Shown: one piece after another, positions 1 to 10,648 of the stretch
How positions within the stretch are numbered: position 1 is the first letter of the stretch
Layout of the letters: every line of letters starts with the position of its first letter
DNA from: Cololabis saira
Taxonomy: Eukaryota > Chordata > Actinopteri > Beloniformes > Belonidae
Reading direction: 5' to 3'
DNA: 64,000 bases
NCBI RefSeq assembly: GCF_033807715.1
Contig: NC_084596.1
Location: 37,798,958 to 37,862,957 of the forward strand
Translations under genes and position numbers: made by a program
Notes under the pieces: generated by a model
What the model was told of the DNA's origin: nothing
Database searches by the model: none
What the model saw: only the letters and a program-made list of their open reading frames with translations

Positions 1-365
1 CCTACTCGTTTATATAACCTCAATCACATAATTGATGCAGCGCGAAAGGCGAAAAAAGGGTTGTGCGCTGATGACAATGATGGACTTGCATCTAACTTTC
101 ATTCAGGAGGCCTATGAACTGTCAATTATCCATCAAACTCCACAATGATCATGTTAACATTAAATCAGATAGATTTGTCTGGACATTTCTCTTGCGGGAC
201 GGGAGAAGACACTAAATAAATACATCTTTATTGTGTGCCGTGCGGGCATGAATTCATGAGTTTTGCGGGAGGGGTGGGAGTGTAACACACGTTGCGGGCG
301 GTAATGGTCAGAAATGCAGTGGGAGCAGGATGAAGAAAACAGTCCCGCTATAGCAGGGCTCTAGT
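1..365. repeat. Probable hAT-like element remnant (3' part)
   Basis: The segment carries G-rich blocks around 195-350 and ends in cagggctctagta, which resembles a hAT terminal repeat. The other end is outside the window or lost, so no target duplication can be checked. No open reading frame is present. The family assignment rests only on the terminus and general composition. Confidence 0.35.
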
Positions 366-466
366 ACCATCTTTCTTGTTTTTATTATCATTTGCCACAT
401 AATTAATGCAAACTCATACTAAATTTAAAGTAGTCGACTATTAAAATAGTCGTTAGTTGCAGCCCT
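366..466. mobile_element. hAT terminal remnant ending in gcagcccta
   Basis: The right end reads ttagttgcagcccta, preceded by a short self-complementary block (tagtcgactattaaaatagt). The reverse complement, tagggctgcaactaac, matches the left terminus of the complete hAT element at 23501-24738. Only this end is recognisable; no 8-bp duplication of the following ttggacac was found upstream. Confidence 0.5.
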
Positions 467-520
467 ATTGGACACTCCGACCACAGCAGAATACAGACGG
501 TCCCCACATACAGGCAGCAA

Positions 521-1110
521 GTGAAAAGTTCCAAACCATCCAGAACCACAGTGAGGAGGTGGACTCCAGAGGCAGAGGACATGCTTCAGGACTGCATGGA
601 GTCTACTGACTGGGAGTCACGGAGGACCCCTGAGGATGACAACGGCAGTTTTACTGACACTGTCTGTTCTTCCATCAGCTTCTGTGAGCAGGCCTGCCTC
701 CCAACCAAAACCATCACCGGGTACAATAACCAAAAGCCCTGGTTCTCCAAGCAGCTCAGAGAGCTCAGGCGCCAGGAAGAGCAGCCCTACAGAGAAGGTG
801 ACATGGACACATTCAGGCTGGCCAGACAGGACCTCAAGAGGGCCATTAAAACCGCTAAAAGGAACTATAGTGCCAAACTTGAGTGTGATTCAGGCACCAA
901 CGACTGCAGCTGTGTGGAGGACCCTCAGAACCATCACCATCTACAACAGAAAAGGCCTGTCATCACCCCCTCCCCCGGACTGGCTGATGATCTTAACACC
1001 TTTGACACCAGTCCCCCACATTGTCTCCACTCCCCTGCCCCCTCCCTCCTCCCACAATGGCACTGTGAGCTCTCCCCCACTCCCCACTCCCCATAACTCA
1101 CTCACGGTGC
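521..1110 (+). pseudogene. LINE ORF2 fragment, endonuclease-RT linker
   Basis: A 191-codon frame contains NQKPWFSKQLRELRRQ followed by a basic LKRAIKTAKRNYSAKLE stretch. This is the typical linker between the endonuclease and reverse transcriptase of fish L2/CR1/Jockey-type non-LTR retrotransposons. After about residue 130 the homology moves to the frame starting at 636 (VWRTLRTITIYN), then returns (GLADDLNTF), so at least two frameshifts break the copy. Both the endonuclease and the RT core are missing. It is a dead fragment; the exact clade cannot be decided without alignment. Confidence 0.65.
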
Positions 1111-1149
1111 TGTTTTTACCAGGTTAAATTCCTGTGTACATTGCACACA

Positions 1150-1442
1150 CACAGGTTCAGACCCCAGCGACTACAATAACCTTCATCCCATATCCAACCT
1201 GCCATTTCTCTCAAGAATACTGCAAAAGGCAGTGGCAGCACAGGTTCAGACTCATCTCTCCAACAATAACCTCGACGCCCAATTTCAATCCGACACAGAA
1301 ACGGCCCTCCTTAAAATTACAAATGACCTCCTAATGGCAGGGGACTCTGGACTATTATCCATCCTAATCATTCTTGAGTGTGGCCTTCAATACCATCTCA
1401 CACCCCAAACTCCTTCACAGATTATCTTACATTGGTATAACT
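1150..1442 (+). pseudogene. LINE reverse-transcriptase N-terminal fragment
   Basis: Reading across frames gives NLHPISNLPFLSRILQKAV, then TETALLKITNDLLM and a decayed DLSAAFDT-like motif near 1375-1400 followed by an ITD motif. These are RT motifs 1-3 of an L2/CR1-type fish LINE. The frame shifts between 1134 and 1232, and a segment is lost between FQS and TETALL. It may be the continuation of the 521-1110 fragment after an internal deletion. The right edge is cut by the Tc1 relic that starts near 1446. Confidence 0.6.
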
Positions 1443-1880
1443 GACATAGAAAATATCCAGTGAGCAGCAGTTCCGTGGGGACTGAAATGCCTTGTTGATG
1501 CCAGAGGTCAGAGGTGAATGGCCAGACTGGTTTGAGCTGATAGAAAGGCAACAGCAACTCAAATAACTGCTCGTTACAGCCGAGGTATGCAGAAGAGCAT
1601 CTCTGAACGCACAACACGTTCAACCTTGAGGCGGATTGGCTACAGCAGCAGAAAATCACACCGGGTGCCACTCCTGACAGCTAAGATCAGGAAACTGAGG
1701 CTACAATTCACACAGGCTCACCAACATTGGACAACAGAAGACTGGAAAAATGTTGCCTGGTCTGGTGAGTCTTGATTTCTGTTGGGACATCCGGATGGTG
1801 TAGGGTCAGAATTTGGCGTCAACAACATGAAAGCATGGGTCCATCCTGCCTTGTATCAACAGTTCAGACTGGTGGTGTAA

Positions 1881-2556
1881 AGCCGAGGACACACCAACCC
1901 GACGTCGCCCGCTGTCGGCCGACTGCTGTGTCGCCTCACGTCGCCTGTGTCGGGCTGGGTCGGGCTAAAAAAGAAGCACTTGGACACACCGCAAAGACGA
2001 CACCCAGCGGTAGTCTGTATTCACTCAAAAACAAGGGAAAACCGGAAGCTCTGGGAAGCCGTAAACAAAACAAATAGGCTTCATATTCACACCACATTTC
2101 CACACCACTCTCGCTACCACAATGCGTAAGAATAAAGTATTGGCACTGGCGTTGTCAGCCCTCGGCCTTCAGCTTGTGGAAGAAGAAAAGAGGAGGCGGA
2201 GGCGAAAAATAAGAAGAAACCGCACTACATGGGTGAAATCATGGATACAACAGAGACAGGCTCAAGGAGCTTACCCGAACCTGTGTCGAGAGCTGGAGAT
2301 GAATGAAACCAACGATTTCAAAAATTTCACTCGGCTTTTCCCTGTTCAGTTCCATGCTACCTGAACAGCCAATTACAGTGAGCTGTTTGACCGACCGCCG
2401 ACGCCGATTCGACATGTCGAATCGGCTGAAAAGCTGCCGACGGGCGGCCGACCTGTGGCGACGTGCGGGACACACCGGGGAAACTAGGCCGACAGACGCA
2501 CACCGACGCTCATCGACGGCCTGACGGCCGACAGTCGGCTTGGTGTGTTAGTGCCT
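1881..2556 (+). mobile_element. PIF/Harbinger deletion derivative inserted in Tc1
   Basis: The 676-bp element is flanked by TAA at 1878-1880 and TAA at 2557-2559, the 3-bp duplication typical of PIF/Harbinger. Its ends form inverted repeats of about 23 bp (left agccgaggacacaccaaccc; right end, reverse complemented, aggcactaacacaccaagcc). Subterminal regions are rich in gccgac/gtcggc motifs in both orientations. It retains the first coding part of a HARBI1-like transposase. Removing it restores the continuous Tc1 sequence ggtggtgtaatggt. Confidence 0.85.
2122..2364 (+). pseudogene. Harbinger transposase N-terminal remnant
   Basis: The 80-codon frame starts MRKNKVLALALSALGLQLVE, passes through a basic run (RRRRKIRRNRTTW) and then WVKSWIQQRQAQGAYPNL. 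It is followed by LEMNETNDFKNFTRL, the usual start of HARBI1-like transposases just before the helix-turn-helix. After about residue 74 the similarity stops. The helix-turn-helix and the whole DDE nuclease are deleted, so it cannot encode an active enzyme. Confidence 0.7.
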
Positions 2557-2756
2557 TAATGGTATACGGGGTATTTTCCTGGAACACTTTGGGCCCATTA
2601 GTACCAATTGAGCATCGTGTCAACACCACAGCCAACCTGAGTATTGTTGCTGACCGTGTCCATCCCTTTATGACCACAGTGTACCATCTTCTGATGGATA
2701 CTTCCAGCAGGACAACGCGCCATGTCATGAAGCACAAATCATCTCAGACTGCTTTA

Positions 2757-3499
2757 TAGATTAAAAACGAAATATCTTTTGTTTTGCTTTTGGTAAATCC
2801 AGATAGAAAACTGATGTTCACATGATCTAAAACACACAGGGCTTAGACTACTCAGAGTGGCTCTCTGATGAACGCAACTGCTTTCAGTTTGAGTATAAAT
2901 ATAGACATTTTTGTGAAATGCTTTAATACACAACATAAGTTAAATATCTTTAAAGCTGGAATGCCAAACCATGGCATTAATGCAGTTATGCATAGTTCTT
3001 TTTAATCATAAACCAGGTCTGCATCATTAACTTGAGGAATTCTCAGTGTAATGTGACTATGCATAATGTCAAAGTAAATCTGCATATCCTTTTTCGAATT
3101 CATGGAAGTACAATTTTATTCTGTGTGGGGACTTTCACTCAACATATCGTGTTAATTTATCACGGGGATAAAGGAGCAGGCATCACCCACTGGTTTTACA
3201 ATTATCTTTCTGTCTCACAGTCGTACTCTGGTGAGAGAAAACAGCTGGTTTAAGCAGGAATGCTAATCTGCTGCTGAATAACCGCAAACATCCAATCAAA
3301 CGTTCCAGAACTATCAATTCCCCATAGCTGGAAGCTGCTGCAAACCAGCATAGTCCTCCTTTAAATGTACCATAAAAAAAGGAAAGGTTATAAAATATGA
3401 CGGGTCATTGTAACCTGTGTTATCTCCACACAAACAGGTGTTTCAATCCACAAATCTAAACTGATACTAAAGAGAATGCTGATATGGCCAGGATGATGG
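2757..3499. other. Unannotated A+T-rich intronic sequence
   Basis: I see no gene, terminal repeat or tandem array. Short open frames on both strands lack recognisable motifs. Confidence 0.5.
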
Positions 3500-3582
3500 C
3501 CAGGACTCCCTGGAAGAAGAGATCTTGTATCTCAATGGGACATTTCCTGGATTAATAAAGGCTAAATAAAACAAATAAAATA
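3500..3582 (+). repeat. LINE 3' UTR tail fragment
   Basis: gaagaagagatcttgtatctcaatgg, an imperfect hairpin, is followed by taataaaggctaaataaa. This arrangement is common at the 3' ends of fish L2-type LINEs. No coding part is attached, consistent with extreme 5' truncation. Confidence 0.5.
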
Positions 3583-4796
3583 TGACACGGTCATGAGTCA
3601 TATGATTTCAGATCACAAGCTTCAGATCTAGTGCTTCAAGGCTACTAATTCTACTTTTTAATTTTTTTTGTAAACCTTAATTTACTGCTAGGTAGGATGG
3701 ACAAAATGCTAGGGCAGATGGAAGGAGGATTAAACAAAGCAGGAATCCATTCTGCATCCCTCTTGGGGGGATGTTACATCCACATGCACAAGTGCAGAGA
3801 AACGTGTTCACCTTAGGAATATATTTTCATATATTTGCTTAGTGCGTATGCTGAACATGGAGGGCTACCTCTTCATTCCATCTGGTAGATAAGCATACAC
3901 CTGGGAGTGTCGTGCTCAGCTTACCTCACAACCTGGCATGGGATGGGATAAAACTGGCTCTACGTGAGTGTGAATGTGCGTGTGTTGTGAAATGTGTGAA
4001 AACACCAACTCTCACAGGCATGTGTGTGTTAAGGGATACCAGCTATGGTTTGGCTCTTGGAGGCTCTAACATTTGTGGCACATAAAGACGTCCACAAACG
4101 CAGTCACAGTCTCCATGGTGTAGATGTTAAATATCAGACTTTGTTCAGTAATACAGGAGGGAAAGATTTTTGGCTCCTTATTTAGGGGAAAGAGCAAAAT
4201 ATCGAAATGGAAAGGAATCATGAGCTCCAGGGGATTTATTACCTCCCCTCTAGCTTCACACTCAGAAACAGCAGCTCTCTGTAGTGCCGTGTGAGCGGCC
4301 TGCCTGTTGTAAGGAGCTCTTTGGCGAAGGTGCTTCAGTGTAACTCCCTCGTTCTTCTTCAATCGACTTTCACTAAGTTTGTTTTTATAATAACATAATT
4401 TTTTATGAAAATACAGGGTTAAATCTTGTTTGTTAAAACAGCAGGTGGACAGAGGATGAAAGAAACTGAAACGATACACAACTTGTTCAATTCTCCACTC
4501 ACAGTCAGACTTTCATTTATAACACACTAAGCATGTTTTCAAACAACACATTTTTTCTTTAAAAGAATCCCTATAACAGCCACCCTGCCAAAACCCATCA
4601 GCAGCACAAGCGACATGGTCCACCTGTGCCGCAGTTTGCTTCCCCTTCAGATCCCACAAAGAGCGTTTGACCAGCAGGGTGTTTCTGAGCACGGCCTGCA
4701 TTCATGGTATCATGAGTTTCAAGATCACATGAGAATAATACAGGATTCTTTTTTGTTTAAAAGGCATGTTTCCTGCTGTTATCTTTTTAAAAGAAT
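3583..4796. other. Unannotated intronic sequence
   Basis: No supported feature. The minus-strand open frame at 4066-4479 has no recognisable domain and no splice context, and I treat it as fortuitous. Confidence 0.5.
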
Positions 4797-5380
4797 GAGT
4801 GGTGGCAAGTGGTGACCCTCTGAAAGTGGTGGCAGTGGTGAAGACGGATCGGTGCAGCGTCCGCAGTTATGCAGTCGATGTACCGGACCGTCGTAGTGAA
4901 GAAGGAGCCGAGTCGAAAGGCGGAGCTCTCGATTTACCGGTCAATCTACGCACCTACCCTCACCTATGGTCATGAACTTTGGGTAGTGACCGAATGGATA
5001 AGATCGCGGATACAAGCGGCCGAGATGAGTTTCCTCCGCAGGGTGGCTGGACGCTCCCTTAGAGATAGGGTGAAGAGTTCGGTCACCTGGGAGGAGCTCG
5101 GAGTCGAGCCGCTGCTCCTTCACACCGGATGCCTCCTGGCCGCCTCCCTAGGGAGGTGTTCCAGGCATGTCCCACCGGGAGGAGACCCCAGGGAAGACCC
5201 AGGACACGCTGGAGAGACTATGTCTCTCGGCTGGCCTGGGAACGCCTCGGACTCCCCTCGGAAGAGCTGGAGGAAGTGTCTGGGGGGAAGGAAGTCTGGG
5301 CATCTCTGCTGAGACTGCCGCCCCCGCGACCCGGAAACGGATAAGCGGCAGACGATGGATGGATGGATGGAGTGGTGGCA
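4797..5380 (+). mobile_element. 5'-truncated Rex3-like RTE LINE with target duplication
   Basis: The body from about 4840 encodes the end of an RTE-clade LINE: QSMYRTVVVKKEPSRK, TLTYGHELWVVTE, FLRRVAGRSLRDRVKSS, PTGRRPQGRPRTRWRDYV (reached by frameshift) and RLPPPRPGNG. It ends in a (GATG)n-type tail near 5354-5370. The 11-bp gagtggtggca occurs on both sides (4797-4807 and 5370-5380), a good target-site duplication. About 36 bp are missing after the LLLH codons compared with the copy at 51580-52424, which breaks the frame. The sequence 4808-4839 repeats gtggtg motifs and may be junction filler. Confidence 0.85.
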
Positions 5381-7364
5381 AAAAAAATACTTTTGAACTC
5401 TCAAAATCAACCTCTCCTCATACTTGGTGCAATCTCTTGTGAGACCCTCTGAATTTTTCATTATCTGAAAACTGACCAGATTCTCTGGGCTATTCTTCTC
5501 TCTGACATCCACCAACTCTAGCTGCTGTGTGCAAATCGAGGTGGAAGAACAACAGTATTTGTTGCACATTTTATCGAAACATAAGAGAACGTATTGCAGA
5601 AATCCGGTGGGAACACTCACATGGACTAGAACAGCTGGGCCCGACCCGAGGAAGAGGCAAAGAGTTGTGTGTTGAGTTTGTTGACCTTTTATCAGTTCGA
5701 TGAAATATGAACCCCTTTCACATTTAGAATTGGGAAGAAAAAAACCCATGAAGACAGCAGCCTTGCTGACTGTTGTGTTAGGTAGTTTGGAGAATGGAAA
5801 TCCATTTAAATCTATTCCTAGAGGCAGTGTTTACACTCAGTGAGAGACATGGAGGAATTTGAGTAATAGAAAATGTCTGACACTTTAAATGACAGCAAAA
5901 AGAGACGAGGGCACATTTGATACCGACAGCCCTTTTGTCAGCAAAGACATCCCCTCAACATTTCTTGAGATTTTTTATTTCTATTCATTGCACGACCCCC
6001 ACACTCGCTCAACATTAGAAAGAAATAACTGCCCTTACTTTGAATGAACAGATATATGAAAAAAAACTATAAAAGAGATTAAATGAGGTGGTAGTATCTT
6101 ATAGCAGTCACAAATACTCTCTCAAACACACACACACTGACAGATTTCCCTGAACAGCATTGCCATCCGTCCTCATTCACTGCGACGAACACTAGAAGCA
6201 GCCACACACACTGAGATGGGCCAAACCACACACACGCACACATCATCATAACCTGCTATCTAATCCTATTTCTGTGCGAATCTTCCATTATACCGTATTC
6301 TACAACTTCAGCAGTTTTCCATCCGTGACCATCTCAATCTTCAGCAACAAAAATATTGTTGGAGCGTGAAGCCGTTGCCATGTGAGCAGTAATTAAAAAT
6401 AGTTACAGAGCCGATCTGCAGCCCCACAGTTACTGTGCAGGCAAAAAGTTCTCCTTCTGAGTTTAATTAGTCGGTCTTCTTAAAAAAGGCTCAAGCTTTG
6501 ACAGTTCAAAACAAGTTTGAAATCTGCTCTGTGGCTGTCATGAGTCTGTTACAAACTTCAGTAGAATTTAAATAAATGAGCCATAAGATAGACAGTGTGA
6601 ACAGGAGGAATGGGTACATGTCTGCGCGGCACAACGCCTGACAAGCAAGCTGTTTGCTGTTAATTCAAAAGATCAGAACAAAGAACCTTTAAACTTTTAA
6701 TTAAAACAAAAAAAGGCTTTAACGCTTGTGATACTATATATGTATCAAATGGTGCAGCCAAGCTCAGTATTAGAAAGAGTTTTCTGCTTCTGTGTTGAGA
6801 ATTCTTTACAAATATCAATAACACATCAGTATGTTTATGTGGTATGTTCTCGTTTACCTCACAAGAATTACACTGTTACGTCGTAAGTTAATCACGCGGG
6901 AAACTTAAGATCTATGACATGAGAACTTTGCAATAAAACCAAACAGGTGGAATTCCTTGATGTTTATTGATTATAAGGCATAACTTAATGATGCCTGAAA
7001 GATGGAGCGTTTCAGGTGTTACTTCATTCTAATTATCCTACAAACACAACCGCAGGTTGTTTTTTTTTAATTTTCTCCATATTTTCTCTGTTGAGGACAG
7101 GTCAGGACTGCCGGCACTCCAGTCCAGCACACATAATTTTATTAAGGGTGTCGAGGGCAAAAATACATATCTATTGTCCTAATAGCTGCGTAAGTTGCTC
7201 TTAAATGTCTTAAATGTCCATGTACTTTCTGCTTTAATATTCCAGATGTTTCCCCGAGAACATCCGGAATGCAAATGTGTCACATGGGAACACATATCTC
7301 GTGTGTGGTCTATCTTAGACGCCTTTGAGCCCAGAGATGTTGATGCCACTTCAAAGCAAGGTTA
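5381..7364. other. Unannotated intronic sequence
   Basis: A+T-rich, with short CA runs near 6125 and 6230. No coding motif or inverted-repeat element recognised. Confidence 0.5.
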
Positions 7365-7445
7365 GTACATTTATTAATGGATAGCCCCTTGAGATAAATC
7401 ATCTCGTTTTCGAGGGGGTCCAACAAAAAACATACAACACAGTAC
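7365..7445 (-). repeat. LINE 3' UTR tail fragment, minus strand
   Basis: On the minus strand this reads ccccctcgaaaacgagatga then atctcaaggggctatcc and attaataaatg. It resembles the hairpin plus AATAAA-like tail of fish L2-type LINEs and the plus-strand fragment at 3500. No coding portion is attached. Confidence 0.4.
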
Positions 7446-9043
7446 AAAACAGTCACATACAACATACATAATACATAAGGCTCTCACACACAAACCCGCC
7501 CACACACCAGTCCCCAAGACTCACCCCCCCCGAAGAGCACAAGTAAACACTGCATACAATGCAGTAATAGCAACAAGAACAACAATATTAATAATAGTCA
7601 TTGTCATCATCATTGTGATACAATATAAGAAGAAATAGATACATTATATATAAAATAAATAAATAAAAATAAAATGAGAACGCAATACCACCAGAGGCAA
7701 CTACACGGTTTATTGAGGTTGGAATATAGTGAGTTTTAGGTTAGGTTTAGGTTAACATCAAACTTATTTTTTCACAGTGAGGTTAGAGACATTGGTCAAT
7801 GTAACGCTGTACTGCAGGGCTTGAGAGACGGTCTCACAGTAATCTCCTTCCCGTCTGGGTATATCATCTATTAATAAATGATGGTTGTGGATGCAGTGTC
7901 ATCTGAGAGATCAGGTCAAAGGTGGCCTGTGCCTCTCTCTGTCACACCGTGAAACTCCACCAGATTTATTGATTTTAAGCTTAATAATACACTACAGAGG
8001 GAGAAATATGCTAATCCCTTTCAATCTTTCTATGAGGAACATGTTGTTTCTTTTACTTGTTATACCTATCACCCTGTTGAGAGGACATTTTGTCTTCTGT
8101 CTCCCTTTTTTGTTAAGACCAGCAGCTGATAAGAGACAGACAACTACATTTTAAAATTAGGTCCTTTGTGCATCTTGCACCATTATTTGCTGTGAAGAAT
8201 ATTTATTGAGAAAGAAAAAAAAGTGTTTCGATGTCATGGTAACATGCTCGTAGTGATTGTATGAATATGCAGACATTTGCCAAGTGACGGCTAACTGTAA
8301 TCATCATTTGATGGGATTTAGAAAATTGTTGCAATGACACTGTACAGTAATTAAACTCTGTTACAAACAGAAAGTGCTTTGGAAAAAGAGCTGTATAAAT
8401 GCAGGTCTACTATTTTTTTAAAGGGTAAACTGTAATTTTATCAATAAGTGGCTCAGAGCGTAAAAAATATAAGCATTTAATAATTACAAGCTGCGACAAT
8501 ATTTGAACCGAAGGTTCAATGACTGAATGGAAAATGGCTGATCAGCTAACGATTTTAAAATGACTTCCTTTAATAAAACCAATATAACAGTGAGGGTAAT
8601 AGAAACATCCTAAACGGAATAGTATTCCACAATAGAGACAGTTACTAATAAAATCCATTTGTAGTTTGGCTCTAATTGGATGTTAAATGACATAATTTGC
8701 CTGTTTATCACTGCAAAGCTTCACAGGACATATATGAAATCACAAAACTACAAGTGAAATAAAAACAAAAAGGAATATAAGGAGGCAAATGCTCTTAGAA
8801 AATGCCCTTTAATTAAATTAATGTAATCTTTTAATTAGGGACTCCTTTTCTGGCAATATCAGTTTCTTGAGTACAAAAACACTTATATTTCAGAAATGTC
8901 TGTGGACACAGGACTTAAAAAGTAATCTGATATCACGACTACCTGTGATGCTGACTTTTAAAAGCCTCAAACCTGAAGTTTATCTTTCATCTTGGGGCTG
9001 ACAACTAGAGTTAACGGACATTGCCTGACTAGATGTGCATGTA
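7446..9043. other. Unannotated intronic sequence
   Basis: CA-rich and A-rich low-complexity stretches lie at 7470-7680. The rest looks unique and A+T-rich. No gene recognised. Confidence 0.5.
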
Positions 9044-9045
9044 TA

Positions 9046-9241
9046 CAGTGGGGAGAACATGTATTTGATACACTGCCGATTTTGCAGGTTTTCCCACTTG
9101 AAAAGCATGTCTGTAATTTTTATCATAGGTACTCCTCAACTGTGAGTGATGGAATCTAAAAAAAAAAATCCAGAAAATCACATTGTATGATTTTTAAGTA
9201 ATTCATTTGCATTTTATTGCATGACATAAGTATTTGATACA
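9046..9241. repeat. Tc1 left terminal inverted repeat
   Basis: The sequence from cagtggggagaaca to cataagtatttgatac is repeated inverted at 10450-10646. Long repeats with internal sites are typical of the IR/DR architecture of Tc1 elements, where the transposase binds an outer and an inner site in each arm. Confidence 0.85.
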
Positions 9242-9256
9242 TCAGAAAAACAGAAC

Positions 9257-10279
9257 TTAATATTTGGTACAGAAACCTTTGTTTGCAATTACAGAGATCA
9301 GACGTTTCCTGTAGTTCTTGACCAGGTTTGCACACACTGCAGCAGGGATTTTGGCCCACTCCTCCATACAGATCTTCTCCAGATCCTTCAGGTTTCGGGG
9401 CTGTCGCTGGGCAATACGGACTTTCAGCTCCCTCCAAAGATTTTCTATTGGGTTCAGGTCTGGAGACTGGCTAGGCCACTCCAGGACCTTGAAATGCTTC
9501 TTACGGAGCCACTCCTTAGTTGCCCTGGCTGTGTGTTTGGGGTCGTTGTCATGCTGGAAGACCCAGCCACGACCTATCTTCAATGCTCTTACTGAGGGAA
9601 GGAGGTTGTTGGCCAAGATCTCGCGATACATGGCCCCATCCATCCTCCCCTCAATACGGTGCAGTCGTCCTATCCCCTTTGCAGAAAAGCATCCCCAAAG
9701 AATGATGTTTCCACCTCCATGCTTCACGGTTGGGATGGTGTTCTTGGGGTTGTACTCATCCTTCTTCTTCCTCCAAACACGGCGAATGGAGTTTAGACCA
9801 TAAAGCTCTATTTTAGTCTCATCAGACCACATGACCTTCTCCCATTCCTCCTCTGGATCATCCAGATGGTCATTGGCAAACTTCAGACGGGCCTTGACAT
9901 GCACTGGCTTGAGCAGGGGGACCTTGCGTGCGCTGCAGGATTGTAATCCATGACGGCGTAGTGTGTTACTAATGGTTTTCTTTGAGACTGTGGTCCCAGC
10001 TCTCTTCAGGTCATTGACCAGGTCCTGCCGTGTAGTTCTGGGCTGATCCCTCACCTTCCTCATGATCATTGATGCCCCACCAGGTGAGATTTTGCATGGA
10101 GCCCCAGACCGAGGGAGATTGACCGTCATCTTGAACTTCTTCCATTTTCTAATAATTGCGCCAACAGTTGTTGCCTTCTCACCAAGCTGCTTGCCTATTA
10201 TCCTGTAGCCCATCCCAGCCTTGTGCAGGTCTACAATTTTATCCCTGATGTCCTTACACAGCTCTCTGGTCTTGGCCAT
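9257..10279 (-). CDS. Tc1-like DDE transposase, intact
   Basis: A 340-residue open frame, the usual length for fish Tc1 transposases. It would excise the element by cutting at the inverted repeats and insert it at TA in the nucleus. Residues 1-110 form the paired-like bipartite DNA-binding region (two helix-turn-helix units; [19 protein letters not shown] near 14-32; LPRSGAP near 55-61 where a GRPR-like hook is expected). The catalytic triad is complete: D153 in WSDETK, D244 in [10 protein letters not shown] and E279 in NPIENLW, with 34 residues between the last two (DD34E). [14 protein letters not shown] (186-199) is the glycine-rich box. The frame ends ...[11 protein letters not shown] 10279 is chosen because [14 protein letters not shown] matches the family start. 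No stop or frameshift is visible. Activity cannot be judged from sequence alone. Confidence 0.95.
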   Translation of the reverse strand: MAKTRELCKDIRDKIVDLHKAGMGYRIIGKQLGEKATTVGAIIRKWKKFKMTVNLPRSGAPCKISPGGASMIMRKVRDQPRTTRQDLVNDLKRAGTTVSKKTISNTLRRHGLQSCSARKVPLLKPVHVKARLKFANDHLDDPEEEWEKVMWSDETKIELYGLNSIRRVWRKKKDEYNPKNTIPTVKHGGGNIILWGCFSAKGIGRLHRIEGRMDGAMYREILANNLLPSVRALKIGRGWVFQHDNDPKHTARATKEWLRKKHFKVLEWPSQSPDLNPIENLWRELKVRIAQRQPRNLKDLEKICMEEWAKIPAAVCANLVKNYRKRLISVIANKGFCTKY

Positions 10280-10449
10280 TGTGGAGAGGTTGGAGTTTGT
10301 TTGATTGAGTGTGTGGACAGGTGTCTTTTATACAGATAACGAGTTCAAACAGGTGCAGTTAATACAGGTAATGAGTGGAGAACAGGAGGGCTTCTTAAAG
10401 AAGAACTAACAGGTCTGTGAGAGCCGGAAGTCTTACTGGTTGACAGGTG

Positions 10450-10646
10450 ATCAAATACTTATGTCATGCAATAAAATGCAAATTAATTACTTAAAAATCA
10501 TACAATGTGATTTTCTGGATTTTTTTTTAGATTCTGTCACTCACAGTTGAAGAGTACCTATGATAAAAATTACAGACTTCTACATGCTTTGCAAGTGGGA
10601 AAACCTGCAAAATCGGCAGTGTATCAAATACTTGTTCTCCCCACTG
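10450..10646. repeat. Tc1 right terminal inverted repeat
   Basis: This is the inverted partner of 9046-9241, ending ctccccactg before a TA dinucleotide. It contains one short insertion relative to the left arm. Confidence 0.85.
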
Positions 10647-10648
10647 TA

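Larger units (their letters stand above)
1446..2756 (+). pseudogene. Tc1-like transposase relic, split by a Harbinger element
   Basis: Nucleotides 1450-1880 and 2557-2756 together read as the middle of a fish Tc1-like transposase: helix-turn-helix region, an ERTTRSTLRRIGY-type block, then the first catalytic region (NVAWSGES, where a D of the usual SDES is replaced), VRIWRQQHESM, and the QDNAPCH block near the second catalytic Asp. Both ends are truncated, and frameshifts and stops are present. The two halves join cleanly if 1881-2556 is removed. A second relic of the same family lies at 44965-45480. Confidence 0.75.
9046..10646 (-). mobile_element. Complete Tc1-like transposon
   Basis: The 1601-bp element starts cagtggggagaaca and ends in its reverse complement, flanked on each side by TA (9044-9045 and 10647-10648), as expected for Tc1/mariner. 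The terminal inverted repeats are about 196 bp long and nearly identical apart from a few substitutions and an extra agaagt on the right side. The single gene inside is a full-length, uninterrupted transposase on the minus strand. This is the best preserved DNA transposon in the window, and the arm similarity indicates recent arrival. Confidence 0.95.

Noticed and set aside
7737..7758. Telomere-like ttaggttaggtttaggtta
   Set aside because: Only about three degenerate units, too short and irregular for an interstitial telomeric repeat.
9318..9803. 161-codon plus-strand frame in the Tc1 element
   Set aside because: Antisense shadow of the transposase gene.
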